DNA from: JANOAR01 sp031411235
Lineage (GTDB): Bacteria; Verrucomicrobiota; Verrucomicrobiia; Verrucomicrobiales; Verrucomicrobiaceae
DNA length: 55,164 nt
Assembly (NCBI GenBank): GCA_031411235.1
Contig: JANOAR010000146.1
Coordinates: 1-55,164, forward strand
Direction: 5' to 3'
Shown here: in pieces, positions 16,770 to 25,029 of the stretch
Layout of the letters: every line of letters begins with the position of its first letter
Numbering within the stretch: position 1 is the first letter of the stretch
Program-made: the position numbers and the translations under genes
The notes under the pieces: generated by a model
Seen by the model: the letters and a program-made list of their open reading frames with translations, nothing else
Told to the model about the DNA's origin: nothing
Database searches by the model: none

Positions 16770-18260
16770 ATGCAGCCAGTGGCCACCAACTCCGAGAGCG
16801 ATTCTAACGCCGACAACCTTCGCCGCGCGGCGATTGATCGCTCGTTGAAGGGCCCCGTGCTCTTCCTTTTCACCAACGCTGCGTTTTGGCTCATGGCCTC
16901 GACCGTGCTCGGCGTGCTTGCCGCTTTGAAGCTCGTGCTTCCGGACTTCCTCAATTGCGAGTACCTCACCTATGGTCGCATCCAGCCAGCGCACATCGCC
17001 GCGCTCGTTTATGGCTGGGGCATCCAGGTCGGACTCGGTGTTAGCCTTTGGCTCGTCGCTCGTCGTTGTGCGGTGGAGTTGAAGTCGGGGCAGGGGACGC
17101 TGATTCTCTTTGGTGTCATCTGGAACATCGGCGTCACCTTGAGCATCGCAGGCATTCTCTTCGGCGGTAACACCTCCAAAGAGTGGCTCGAATTCCCCGC
17201 CTACGTCTGGCCTGTGTTGTTGATGGCCTTTCTCGGTTTCGCTTGGCGCATCGCTAGCATGTATGCTCACGCCCAGCGCACGGAAGGCTTCATGCTCAGC
17301 GCCCAATACATCGTCGGTGCCTGCTTCTGGTTCCCCTGGGTGTTCATCACCGCCAACTACGCGCTCAATCACATGGGCAACCTCGGAGCCATCGGCACGG
17401 GCATTGATGCGTGGTACATCCACAGCGTCATCCTACTGTTCTTCGTCCCCGTCGGCGTCGGCTCAGCCTATTATTTTATCCCCAAAATCACGGGCCAATC
17501 CATCCACAGCGCTCAGCTCGCCAACATGGGTTTCTGGATGCTCGCCATCCTCGGTGGTTGGAGTGGGATGCAGCGTTTCATCGGTGGCCCACTGCCCGCC
17601 TGGATGCCCGGCGTGGGTTCCATGGTCGGCGTTCTGATGATGATCCCCGTGGGCCTCGTCGCCTGGAATCATCACCTCACCACCCTCGGTGCCCATCGCC
17701 AAGTCGCCGTCAGCCCTGCGCTGCGCTTTACCTTCTTTGGTGCCATTTTTTATCCCGTGAGTAGCATTCTGCTGGCCCTCATCAGCAGCCCCGTCACGGG
17801 CATTGGTTTCCAGTTCACCCACGCTTGGTATGGCTTCCAAATCATTGCCGTGTATGGCTTCTTCAGCATGTGCGCCTTTGGTGCCATCTATTACATCGTG
17901 CCACGTCTCGCGGGTTGTGAATGGCTCTCGGTGCGGCTGATCAACAACCACTTCTGGTTCTCCGTTTATGGCGTTGGAGCCATCGTCATCATGAGCGTCG
18001 TCAGCGGGATGCAGCAAGGTGCCGCGATGGAAAATCCTGAGAACTGGAACGGCACCTGGTACGATGTCGTCATGGGCACACGCGGCTACATCGTCGCTCG
18101 CGCCATGGCTTGGGCCTTGATCCTTTGGTCCAACGTCTGGTTCCTCATTCATCTCCTCCTCATGGTGGCCGGGCTTGGCCGCCGCAGCTCTGCACCGACG
18201 CTGCTCGGGCATGACGACCACGAAACTGAACCCACGATCGCCGAAGGAGCGAAGGCTTAA
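16770..18260 (+). CDS. CcoN-like heme-copper oxidase subunit lacking active-site ligands
   Basis: 496 residues, about 12 membrane helices, clearly CcoN-like: G-R-I-Q-P-A-H-I-A-A-L aligns with the CcoN helix bearing the low-spin heme ligand (His75), and D-A-W-Y-I-H-S-V with the first CuB-histidine helix (His218). The HH pair expected 50 residues later is Gln268-Arg269, and the helix that should carry HxH reads F356-Q357-I358. No HxH occurs anywhere in the membrane region. The only HH (301-302) sits at the wrong helix end. A binuclear O2-reducing centre therefore seems impossible, and a structural or electron-wiring role is inferred. It abuts the CcoO-like gene directly (stop 18258-18260, ATG 18261). 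Confidence 0.85.
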   Translation: MQPVATNSESDSNADNLRRAAIDRSLKGPVLFLFTNAAFWLMASTVLGVLAALKLVLPDFLNCEYLTYGRIQPAHIAALVYGWGIQVGLGVSLWLVARRCAVELKSGQGTLILFGVIWNIGVTLSIAGILFGGNTSKEWLEFPAYVWPVLLMAFLGFAWRIASMYAHAQRTEGFMLSAQYIVGACFWFPWVFITANYALNHMGNLGAIGTGIDAWYIHSVILLFFVPVGVGSAYYFIPKITGQSIHSAQLANMGFWMLAILGGWSGMQRFIGGPLPAWMPGVGSMVGVLMMIPVGLVAWNHHLTTLGAHRQVAVSPALRFTFFGAIFYPVSSILLALISSPVTGIGFQFTHAWYGFQIIAVYGFFSMCAFGAIYYIVPRLAGCEWLSVRLINNHFWFSVYGVGAIVIMSVVSGMQQGAAMENPENWNGTWYDVVMGTRGYIVARAMAWALILWSNVWFLIHLLLMVAGLGRRSSAPTLLGHDDHETEPTIAEGAKA

Positions 18261-19160
18261 ATGAACGAGACTTCCATTGCTGACAAGACCCTGACTGAGC
18301 AACCCATTGGCCTCTTGGACTTCTTCAAGAATGCCCTTGGAGACTTCTTCAGCCACTTGCCGGACGTTATCCAAAACGTCGCTCTTCCCCTGCTGAAGTG
18401 GGTCATCCTCATCGCGTTAGGCCTGTTCATCCTCAGCCGCGTGGTGAAAGCTATCACCCATGTCGGCACACACGGCACCCAGCACTTCCGTGGGTTTGTG
18501 TTGGCACTTACCGCCACTTTTGCCGCCCCACTGTTTCTGCTGATTATCATCCCAGCGCTGAAGCATCAGCACATCCACGCGATTGCTTATGACAAGGAGC
18601 GCGATGGTGTCGAAGGCTTCTACCCACCTGCCGATGCGAAAGCGGGCTTGGGCCAGACCGTCTATGCTCGCGAAGGTTGCGTGCAGTGCCATACCCAGAT
18701 GATCCGCCCAGCGCAGATCGCTCTTGATGCCTGGCGTCACGGCGCAGGTGAAAACCAAGACGCACGCGCTCCCGGCCCTGTGCGCAGCAACACGCTGCGC
18801 GACTATCTCGGCGAGCCCTACGCCTTCCTCGGCGTGCAGCGCAACGGCCCCGATCTCACCAACGCAGGCTACCGTTTCACCGACAAACGCTCCGATCTAC
18901 ACCTGCACATTTACGCTCCTAAAGTGCTCAACGACTGGTCTAATGCACCAGCCTACAAGCACCTCTATGAAGTGCGCCAAATCCAAGGCGCAGGCAGCGC
19001 CAAGGCGCTGAAGCTTCCTGGAAAATTCGCCCCCAAAGCGGGTTTTGAAGTCGTCCCCACCGCCGAAGCCGAGCAACTCGCCGACTACATCTTGTCTTTG
19101 AAAAAGGATTTCCTCATTCCCGGCACTGCTGTTGCAAGCACTGATAAGGCAAAGAAGTAG
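18261..19160 (+). CDS. CcoO-like monoheme cytochrome c with two membrane helices
   Basis: 299 residues. After an N-terminal amphipathic segment there are two hydrophobic helices (about 42-62 and 79-100), then a periplasmic domain with R-E-G-C-V-Q-C-H-T-Q-M-I-R-P (Cys140, Cys143, His144) and R-N-G-P-D-L-T-N-A-G. The heme-site context is diagnostic of CcoO, the cytochrome c subunit of cbb3 oxidases, which usually has one anchor and about 200 residues; the extra helix and C-terminal extension are unusual. It is the partner of the preceding degenerate CcoN-like protein, with no base between the genes. A role in electron relay between ACIII and the aa3 oxidase is inferred. Confidence 0.85.
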   Translation: MNETSIADKTLTEQPIGLLDFFKNALGDFFSHLPDVIQNVALPLLKWVILIALGLFILSRVVKAITHVGTHGTQHFRGFVLALTATFAAPLFLLIIIPALKHQHIHAIAYDKERDGVEGFYPPADAKAGLGQTVYAREGCVQCHTQMIRPAQIALDAWRHGAGENQDARAPGPVRSNTLRDYLGEPYAFLGVQRNGPDLTNAGYRFTDKRSDLHLHIYAPKVLNDWSNAPAYKHLYEVRQIQGAGSAKALKLPGKFAPKAGFEVVPTAEAEQLADYILSLKKDFLIPGTAVASTDKAKK

Positions 19161-19202
19161 CCTCCGACCGAACGGGCGAAAGCCCAGCAATACACTTTTT
19201 AA

Positions 19203-19922
19203 ATGAGCGCCCAGAACCACGACCACACCGACATCGACCGCCTGCACGCCGCCGTGAAGCGCGAGAAGCAGGAGCTGCCTCCCGGTCATGAGCCCGCTCC
19301 CATGTGGGTCATCATGCTCAGCTTCGCCGTCGCCATCTTCGCCGCAGGCAGCGCCGCCCCCTTTGCCAATGGCTTCAGCTTCGATACCAGCAACGCCTAC
19401 GCGAACCTGCCGATCGTCGATCCCCGCCCGAAGAATGGTGCTGAAGCGGTGCTCGATCCTTTCGCGCTCGCGATGAAAAAGGGCGCAAGCATCTATGCCA
19501 CCTGTGGCGGCTGCCATCAAGGCAACGGCCTTGGTGTTCCCGGCCAATTCCCACCGCTAGCCGGTTCGGAGTATATCAAAGGCGGCACAGAACGCATCGC
19601 ACGTATCGTTTTGCGCGGCCTCACAGGCCCCATCACCGTTAAGGGTGTGGGTTACAATACCCCGAACGGAATGCCTGCGCAGGGCGCTGCCATGTCCGAT
19701 GCCGACATCGCCAACGTGATCACCTACGTCCGCAACAGTTGGGGCAACGAAGGCTCGATGGTCACCAAGGAAATGGTCGCCAGTGTGCGGGCCAAGGAAA
19801 AATCCAATACGGCCCAATGCACCGCGACCGACTTGACACCCTTCGCCGAAGCCAACATCGCAGGTGAAGTCCCCGCTGGCCCTGGAGCCAAGACCGAAGC
19901 AGCGCCGCCTACGACAAAGTAA
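19203..19922 (+). CDS. Membrane-anchored class I cytochrome c
   Basis: 239 residues: a His-containing cytoplasmic start, one membrane helix (about 33-55), and a cytochrome c domain with Cys101-Gly-Gly-Cys104-His105 and a likely Met157 sixth ligand in P-N-G-M-P-A-Q. The C-terminal tail is Ala/Pro-rich. It lies directly upstream of the oxidase subunit I gene, as expected for a cytochrome that delivers electrons to CuA of the oxidase. A weak GGGC-GAAA-GCCC hairpin at 19174-19185, followed by T5 at 19196-19200, precedes it and might trim the upstream transcript. Confidence 0.88.
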   Translation: MSAQNHDHTDIDRLHAAVKREKQELPPGHEPAPMWVIMLSFAVAIFAAGSAAPFANGFSFDTSNAYANLPIVDPRPKNGAEAVLDPFALAMKKGASIYATCGGCHQGNGLGVPGQFPPLAGSEYIKGGTERIARIVLRGLTGPITVKGVGYNTPNGMPAQGAAMSDADIANVITYVRNSWGNEGSMVTKEMVASVRAKEKSNTAQCTATDLTPFAEANIAGEVPAGPGAKTEAAPPTTK

Positions 19923-19993
19923 TTTCTCGGCAAGCCCGCGCTTGCTCCCTTCCATTTCAAACAACGCCCCCACTTTTTAGACCAGCCTTTATC

Positions 19994-21868
19994 ATGAGCG
20001 CAGCCAGCCACACCCACGACCACGCGCACGATCACCACGAGCAAAGCTGGATCTGGAAGTACATCTTCAGCACCGATCACAAAGTCATCGGCATTCAGTA
20101 TGGCCTCTGCGGCCTCGTCTTCCTTCTCTTTGGTTTCTTCCTGATGATGGTCATGCGCTGGACCATCGCCTACGGCGGTGCGCCCATTCCCGGCTACGGC
20201 TTCCTCCACACTTTGGAGAGTATCCCTTACCTTGGTGAGTTCATCCGTTGGCGCATTGAGCGCTGGGCCCCTGGCGGCGTCGTTAGCCCTGAGTTGTACA
20301 ATATGTTCGGCGACATGCACGGCACCATCATGGTGTTCATGGGCATTGTGCCGCTGGGCTTTGCCGCCTTTGGTAACTACGTCATGCCGTTGCAAATCGG
20401 CACGGTCGATATGGCCTTCCCCAAGCTCAACGCCTGGAGTTTCTGGCTCTTCTTCCTCGGCGGCTTGATGATGCTCGGCAGCTTCCTCCTTCCCACGGGT
20501 GCAGCGCAAACAGGCTGGACCAACTACTCGCCTCTCGCTACGACGACCAATATGATCGTCAAAAACACCTTCATGACCGGTGCTACTTGGTGGCTGCTCG
20601 CGATGGTGCTCGTCATCTCCTCTTCGTTGCTTGGTGCGGTGAATTTCATCACCACCATCATCAATCTGCGCGCCAAAGGCATGACCTGGATGCGCTTGCC
20701 CTTCTTCTGCTGGGCCATGCTTGTCACGGGTTTCCTGCTTTTGCTTGCCTTCCCTCCTTTGGAAGTCGCCGCCATCCTCCAGCTTTTTGACCGCGTGTTC
20801 GGCTCTAGCTTTTTCCTGCCCTCAGGCCTTGTCGATGGCACCCAGCACTATGACATCTCCGGTGGTGGCAATCCCTTGCTCTACCAGCACTTGTTCTGGT
20901 TCCTCGCCCACCCCGAAGTCTATGTGTTGATCCTGCCCGCCTTCGCCATCGTCACCGAAGTCATCCCTGCTAATGCCCGCCGTCCGCTTTGGGGTTACAA
21001 GGCGATGGTCTATTCCGTGCTCACCCTCGGGTTCCTCAGCTTCATCGTCTGGGCTCACCACATGTACCTCACGGGCATGGGCACGATGATCTCGACCTTC
21101 TTCCAGTTCACCACGGTTCTCATTTCCGTGCCGTCCGTCATCCTGCTTACCTCGATGATGATCACCCTCTGGGGTGGCTCCATTCGGTTCAATCCGCAGA
21201 TGCTTTTCGCCTCGGCCTTCCTTCCCATGTTCGGCATTGGTGGTCTCACAGGCCTGCCGCTCGCCTTCAACTTCATCGACCTGCACCTGCACGACACCTA
21301 TTACGTCATCGGCCACTTCCACTACGTTGTTGCTCCTGGCACCATCTTTGCCCTCTTCGCAGGTATCTACCATTGGTTCCCCAAGATGACGGGCCGCAAA
21401 ATGAGCGACTTCCTGGGCAAGCTGCACTTCTGGCCTTCGCTGCTGTGCATGAACCTCATCTTTGGTCCGATGTTCTGGCAGGGCATGGCGGGCTTCCACC
21501 GTCGTTGGTATGACGGCGGCAAGTACTTTGAAGAAACCACCAAGGACATGCTCTGGACTAATGAGCTAATCTCTTTCGCCGCGTGGGGTCTTGCCCTCTC
21601 GCAAATCCCTTTCATCATCAACCTCTGGCTCAGCATCAAAGGCGGCGAGAAGGTCAACAGCGACAATCCTTGGGATTGCACCACCCTTGAGTGGACGACG
21701 CCCACACCGCCGCCGCACGGCAACTTCCTCACCCCGCCAACAGCCTACCGTGGCCCGTATGAATACAACGTCCCCGGCGATGCTGAGGAGTTCACCCCGC
21801 AGTGGGAGCGCCCTGCTGGTGCCCCAGACGTTTCCCCCGAGCCTGCAACCCACAGCCACGCTCATTAA
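19994..21868 (+). CDS. ctaD: aa3-type cytochrome c oxidase subunit I
   Basis: 624 residues. All metal ligands of an A-family oxidase are present: His109 and His443 (heme a), His441 (heme a3), and His306, His355 and His356 (CuB). Tyr310 and Glu308 in A-H-P-E-V-Y mark the A1 type. D-channel residues Asp139 and Asn146 are kept in G-T-V-D-M-A-F-P-K-L-N. The usual K-channel lysine is missing: the conserved V-P-T-x-I-K region reads V-P-S-V-I-L, placing Leu384 at the lysine site. The N-terminus is rich in His and Asp. It reduces O2 to water at the inner membrane and pumps protons. It is followed by ctaE after 28 bp. Confidence 0.95.
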   Translation: MSAASHTHDHAHDHHEQSWIWKYIFSTDHKVIGIQYGLCGLVFLLFGFFLMMVMRWTIAYGGAPIPGYGFLHTLESIPYLGEFIRWRIERWAPGGVVSPELYNMFGDMHGTIMVFMGIVPLGFAAFGNYVMPLQIGTVDMAFPKLNAWSFWLFFLGGLMMLGSFLLPTGAAQTGWTNYSPLATTTNMIVKNTFMTGATWWLLAMVLVISSSLLGAVNFITTIINLRAKGMTWMRLPFFCWAMLVTGFLLLLAFPPLEVAAILQLFDRVFGSSFFLPSGLVDGTQHYDISGGGNPLLYQHLFWFLAHPEVYVLILPAFAIVTEVIPANARRPLWGYKAMVYSVLTLGFLSFIVWAHHMYLTGMGTMISTFFQFTTVLISVPSVILLTSMMITLWGGSIRFNPQMLFASAFLPMFGIGGLTGLPLAFNFIDLHLHDTYYVIGHFHYVVAPGTIFALFAGIYHWFPKMTGRKMSDFLGKLHFWPSLLCMNLIFGPMFWQGMAGFHRRWYDGGKYFEETTKDMLWTNELISFAAWGLALSQIPFIINLWLSIKGGEKVNSDNPWDCTTLEWTTPTPPPHGNFLTPPTAYRGPYEYNVPGDAEEFTPQWERPAGAPDVSPEPATHSHAH

Positions 21869-21896
21869 TCCTTTCCAAATTTAGACTCCTAGCGAC

Positions 21897-23243
21897 ATGG
21901 AAATCCCTTACACAGTCAATGCCCGCCCCGATACTGGGTTGTGGAACGCGAAGGTGGGCGTCTGGCTCTTCCTCGCCTCCGAAGTCATGCTCTTCGGCGG
22001 TCTCTTCTCCAGCTACATCTTCCTCCGCCTCGGTGCCGACTACAACTGGCCCGTCGGTGTCCTCGATGCGTTCTGGGGTTGTGTGAACACGCTCGTCCTC
22101 ATCGCTTCATCAGTCACCATCGTCATGGCCTGGGCCTCGCTCAAAATGGGCAAGGTCATGGCTTATCGCATCTATCTCTTCATCACCATTCTCTGCGCCC
22201 TTGGTTTCATGGCGATCAAGACGGTTGAGTATAAAGGTAAGTTCGAGCACTTCGGCGTGCGTCTCACCGACGGCACCTTGCTTGAAGGCCACTTCCCCAA
22301 GGAAGGTTATCGCATCGAGTTTGAAGACGTGACCAAGTTCACCCTCGAACTGGATGGCGTTTATCCTGAATCCAACCCCAAGGACTTCCTGCGCGACTGC
22401 ACCACACCGGAGGCTGAGCGCAAGTTCCTCAATGCCGCTGGCAAAGAAGTCATCCTGGATGAAGCAGGTCTCAACGCCCTGCGCCTTGAAGCAAAAGCGC
22501 AAAAGAAAACCAGTGTGGAGCTTACCTCCACCAAGCCGCTGAAGTTCTCGATCAAGCGTGGTGCCTTCGGATTCATCGACCCCATATACAGCTACACTGC
22601 TGAGTCGATCTTCTTTAAAGACAACACCCAAACCAACGGCAAACTCGTCAAGGACAGCATGACCTTGGAAGTCGATCTAGCCGATGTCCGCGACTGCGCT
22701 GATGCAGAGAAGTCCTTGGCTTGGCACTACCTTGGTGATGAACAAAAAGCCAAATTCATCGCCCTGCGCGACGAAAAGCTCGCCGCTTTCAAGAAGTCAT
22801 TTGGCAATAAAGAAGACCCCTACAAGAGCCCACACTTCAAGCGCCACGGCCTTGTCTTGAAGGTTGTCGGTGGTGCTCATGCCGCCGCAGGCCATGCTAA
22901 GCCCGAACACGGCGGTGCTGAAACCGATACCACACACGCCGAGCACGTCGCCAGCGGCCATGACCACCCCAGCGTCGTCATCGAGAAAAAGGACATCACC
23001 TTCTGGTCTAACTTCACCCCGAAGTACAACACCTATTACGCCATCTACTTTGCTCTCACCTCGCTGCATGGCTTGCATGTTGTCGCGGGTGCCTTGGTGC
23101 TCAGCTACTTCCTTTTCTTTGATGGCAAGCTGTTGCGCAAAGACCCCGAGCACATGGCCAACCGCGTCGAAGTGGGTGGCCTCTTCTGGCACTTTGTTGA
23201 CCTTGTTTGGATCTTCCTCTTCCCCCTGCTTTATCTTCTCTAA
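21897..23243 (+). CDS. ctaE: Cytochrome c oxidase subunit III with a large inserted domain
   Basis: 448 residues, about twice the usual length. Residues 18-112 and 367-448 are typical subunit III helices (G-V-W-L-F-L-A-S-E-V-M-L-F at the start; Y-F-A-L-T-S-L-H-G-L-H-V and F-W-H-F-V-D-L-V-W at the end). Between them, about residues 115-365 form a hydrophilic insert with mixed helix and strand character, ending in a His/Ala/Gly-rich stretch (about 323-357) containing GHAKPEHGG and SGHDHPS. The insert follows the helix ending I-K-T-V-E-Y, where normal subunits have only a short loop. Frame and codon use are continuous, so this is a real extension. Confidence 0.92.
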   Translation: MEIPYTVNARPDTGLWNAKVGVWLFLASEVMLFGGLFSSYIFLRLGADYNWPVGVLDAFWGCVNTLVLIASSVTIVMAWASLKMGKVMAYRIYLFITILCALGFMAIKTVEYKGKFEHFGVRLTDGTLLEGHFPKEGYRIEFEDVTKFTLELDGVYPESNPKDFLRDCTTPEAERKFLNAAGKEVILDEAGLNALRLEAKAQKKTSVELTSTKPLKFSIKRGAFGFIDPIYSYTAESIFFKDNTQTNGKLVKDSMTLEVDLADVRDCADAEKSLAWHYLGDEQKAKFIALRDEKLAAFKKSFGNKEDPYKSPHFKRHGLVLKVVGGAHAAAGHAKPEHGGAETDTTHAEHVASGHDHPSVVIEKKDITFWSNFTPKYNTYYAIYFALTSLHGLHVVAGALVLSYFLFFDGKLLRKDPEHMANRVEVGGLFWHFVDLVWIFLFPLLYLL

Positions 23244-23279
23244 GCGCCCGTCATCTCGACCTTATCGCCTCATTTCACC

Positions 23280-23648
23280 ATGGCCGACACTCCTGAACAA
23301 ATCGCCAAGCACGTTAAGAAGTACCTCTTCATCGGGGCACTGCTGATCGTCTTTACCTTCATCACCGTGGGCATGTCCTACGTGGAGCTAGCAGGCCCCG
23401 ATGGTGGCCAGACCAATAACATTCTCTTTGGCATGGCCGTCGCCACGTTCAAGGCACTGCTTGTGGCCTTGATCTTCATGCACTTGAACCACGAGCGAAA
23501 GATCATCTACAAGTTCCTGGTCTTCACCTTCGCCTTCGTGCTCGGCATGTTCGTATTGTTTATCCTCTGCCATGACAACCCGTTGGTCATGGATGCCTTC
23601 GAGCGTAGCAAGTCAGCGCTCGAGCACGCGCACTATCATCATAGCTGA
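23280..23648 (+). CDS. ctaF: Cytochrome c oxidase subunit IV (CyoD/CtaF-like)
   Basis: 122 residues with three membrane helices (about 15-35, 48-68 and 78-98) and a His-rich end (HAHYHHS). The middle segment, with A-T-F-K-A-L-L-V-A-L-I-F-M-H-L, is characteristic of the small prokaryotic subunit IV, which has an accessory role in assembly or stability of the oxidase. Its place right after ctaE supports the call. Confidence 0.85.
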   Translation: MADTPEQIAKHVKKYLFIGALLIVFTFITVGMSYVELAGPDGGQTNNILFGMAVATFKALLVALIFMHLNHERKIIYKFLVFTFAFVLGMFVLFILCHDNPLVMDAFERSKSALEHAHYHHS

Positions 23649-23668
23649 CCTATCCCACGCTTCATCAT

Positions 23669-23875
23669 ATGTCCCTCAAAGGCTTTCACATCATCTTCCT
23701 CGTTTTTGCCGTGCTCACGGCTCTAGGGTTCTATGCCTGGACGAGGCTGATGACTGAGGATGCCGTGGCAATGGAAGTCGTCGGACTGGGACACGCCAGT
23801 GGTATCACAGGCTTGCTGCTGCTCGCCTACTCCGTCTGGTTCATCCTGCGCAAAGGCAAAACCATTATCGTTTAA
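23669..23875 (+). CDS. Small membrane protein of the oxidase operon
   Basis: 68 residues with two predicted helices (about 5-25 and 42-62) separated by an acidic loop (MTEDAVAMEVV). I do not recognise a family. It lies 20 bp after ctaF and 3 bp before the next small gene, inside the operon and with its codon use, so translation is likely. A small accessory oxidase subunit or assembly factor is plausible but unproven. Confidence 0.65.
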   Translation: MSLKGFHIIFLVFAVLTALGFYAWTRLMTEDAVAMEVVGLGHASGITGLLLLAYSVWFILRKGKTIIV

Positions 23876-23878
23876 TTT

Positions 23879-24079
23879 ATGAGCCTTCCCACAGCAACGC
23901 ATCTGATCGCCTGTGCGACCTGCCGTGGCGACATCGGCAGCACCTCCAGCATGGCGCAAGATGGTGCCATCGGCTTCATGCTGGTGCTGCTCGCTGCCGT
24001 GCTTGGCACCTTCATTTTTGTCATGTTTAGCTTCGCCAAGAAGCAGCGCCTTGTCCTGCAATCCCTTGGTGATCATTAA
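23879..24079 (+). CDS. Small single-helix membrane protein with an N-terminal CxxC
   Basis: 66 residues. The N-terminus has C-A-T-C (Cys12, Cys15) in front of one membrane helix (about 31-52), followed by a basic tail (KKQR). It is not recognised as a known family. A CxxC in a tiny protein directly before the CuA-bearing subunit gene raises the possibility of copper handling or thiol chemistry, which is inference only. The spacing is 3 bp upstream and 21 bp downstream. Confidence 0.65.
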   Translation: MSLPTATHLIACATCRGDIGSTSSMAQDGAIGFMLVLLAAVLGTFIFVMFSFAKKQRLVLQSLGDH

Positions 24080-24100
24080 TCTCTGCCCCCACTCTTTGTT

Positions 24101-24898
24101 ATGAACGTCTCCGACATCCTCCGTTTTTTCTGGCTCCCCGATGTTGCCTCTGAGCATGGCCCCTTGGTCGATCAGATGCATGGCTTTGTGATGTGGTTCA
24201 TGGTCTTCCTGTTTGTGGGCTGGAGCATTTTCCTGATTGTTGTTTTCACCGTCTTCCGCGCTAGTCGCGGTGCCAAGGCCAGCTACCACGGCGTGCGCGG
24301 CCATGCTTCTACCCATATCGAAGTCGGTGTGTGTATTGTCGAAGCCATCTTGCTCCTGGGTTTCGCGTTCCCCCTTTGGTCGCGCCAAGCCGACGACTAT
24401 CCCACGGGCACCGACACCCTGCGGATGCGCGCTGTGGGCGAGAAGTTCAAGTGGACTTTCCACTACCCTGGCAATGATGGCGTGCTGGGTCGCGTCGATC
24501 ACCGCCTTATCACCGCTTCCAATCCTATTGGCCGTGACATGCTCGACCCCAATGGCAAGGATGACTTCATCACCGGCGGGCTGCAACTGCCTGTGGGACG
24601 TGCCGTCATCATCGACGTACGCAGCAAAGACGTCATCCATAACCTCTGCCTCACCGTCATGCGCTCGGCGCAGGATGCGACGCCCGGTGTGCCCGCTCAT
24701 ATGTGGTTCAAGCCCGTTAAAACAGGCACTTGGGACATTATTTGCGGACAGCTCTGCGGCCCAGGCCACGCCAATATGAAGGGCCAGATGGAAGTCGTCG
24801 TTGCTACTGAGTATGACAAGTGGGCAAAGGAAAACTCTGATACAGCCCTGAAGTCGGCGGTCTCTGCACCCGCAGCGGGCGCACCTTCGGCTCATTGA
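24101..24898 (+). CDS. ctaC: Cytochrome c oxidase subunit II
   Basis: 265 residues with two membrane helices (about 28-52 and 74-93) and a periplasmic cupredoxin domain. The CuA ligands are all there: His180 in S-K-D-V-I-H-N, Cys215, Gln217 (backbone ligand), Cys219, His223 and Met226 in C-G-Q-L-C-G-P-G-H-A-N-M. There is no fused cytochrome c domain; that role may fall to the separate cytochrome at 19203-19922. The C-terminus is Ala-rich. Its position as the last gene of the oxidase block is unusual, since ctaC normally precedes ctaD. The gap 24899-25029 shows no clear terminator. Confidence 0.95.
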   Translation: MNVSDILRFFWLPDVASEHGPLVDQMHGFVMWFMVFLFVGWSIFLIVVFTVFRASRGAKASYHGVRGHASTHIEVGVCIVEAILLLGFAFPLWSRQADDYPTGTDTLRMRAVGEKFKWTFHYPGNDGVLGRVDHRLITASNPIGRDMLDPNGKDDFITGGLQLPVGRAVIIDVRSKDVIHNLCLTVMRSAQDATPGVPAHMWFKPVKTGTWDIICGQLCGPGHANMKGQMEVVVATEYDKWAKENSDTALKSAVSAPAAGAPSAH

Positions 24899-25029
24899 TG
24901 GGCGAAAGGATTGAGGGCTTCGCCATTGATTTCCGCCGCGGATTCGTGCGGTTCCATTGCCATTGGCAAAGTAGTTGTGCCTTGCACTTCGAGGCCATAA
25001 CGGCCTTGCCTGCACGATAACCACCTCGA

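Noticed and set aside
17668..17676. The HH at residues 301-302 of the CcoN-like protein as a CuB ligand pair
   Set aside because: It lies 83 residues after His218 instead of about 50, at the end of a later helix, so it cannot fill the CuB position without major rearrangement.
15199..18374. Long minus-strand frames (15199-16245, 17463-18374) opposite actF and the CcoN-like gene
   Set aside because: Their Glu/Gly/Asp-rich composition comes from the complement of membrane-protein codons; no start signal or domain is present.
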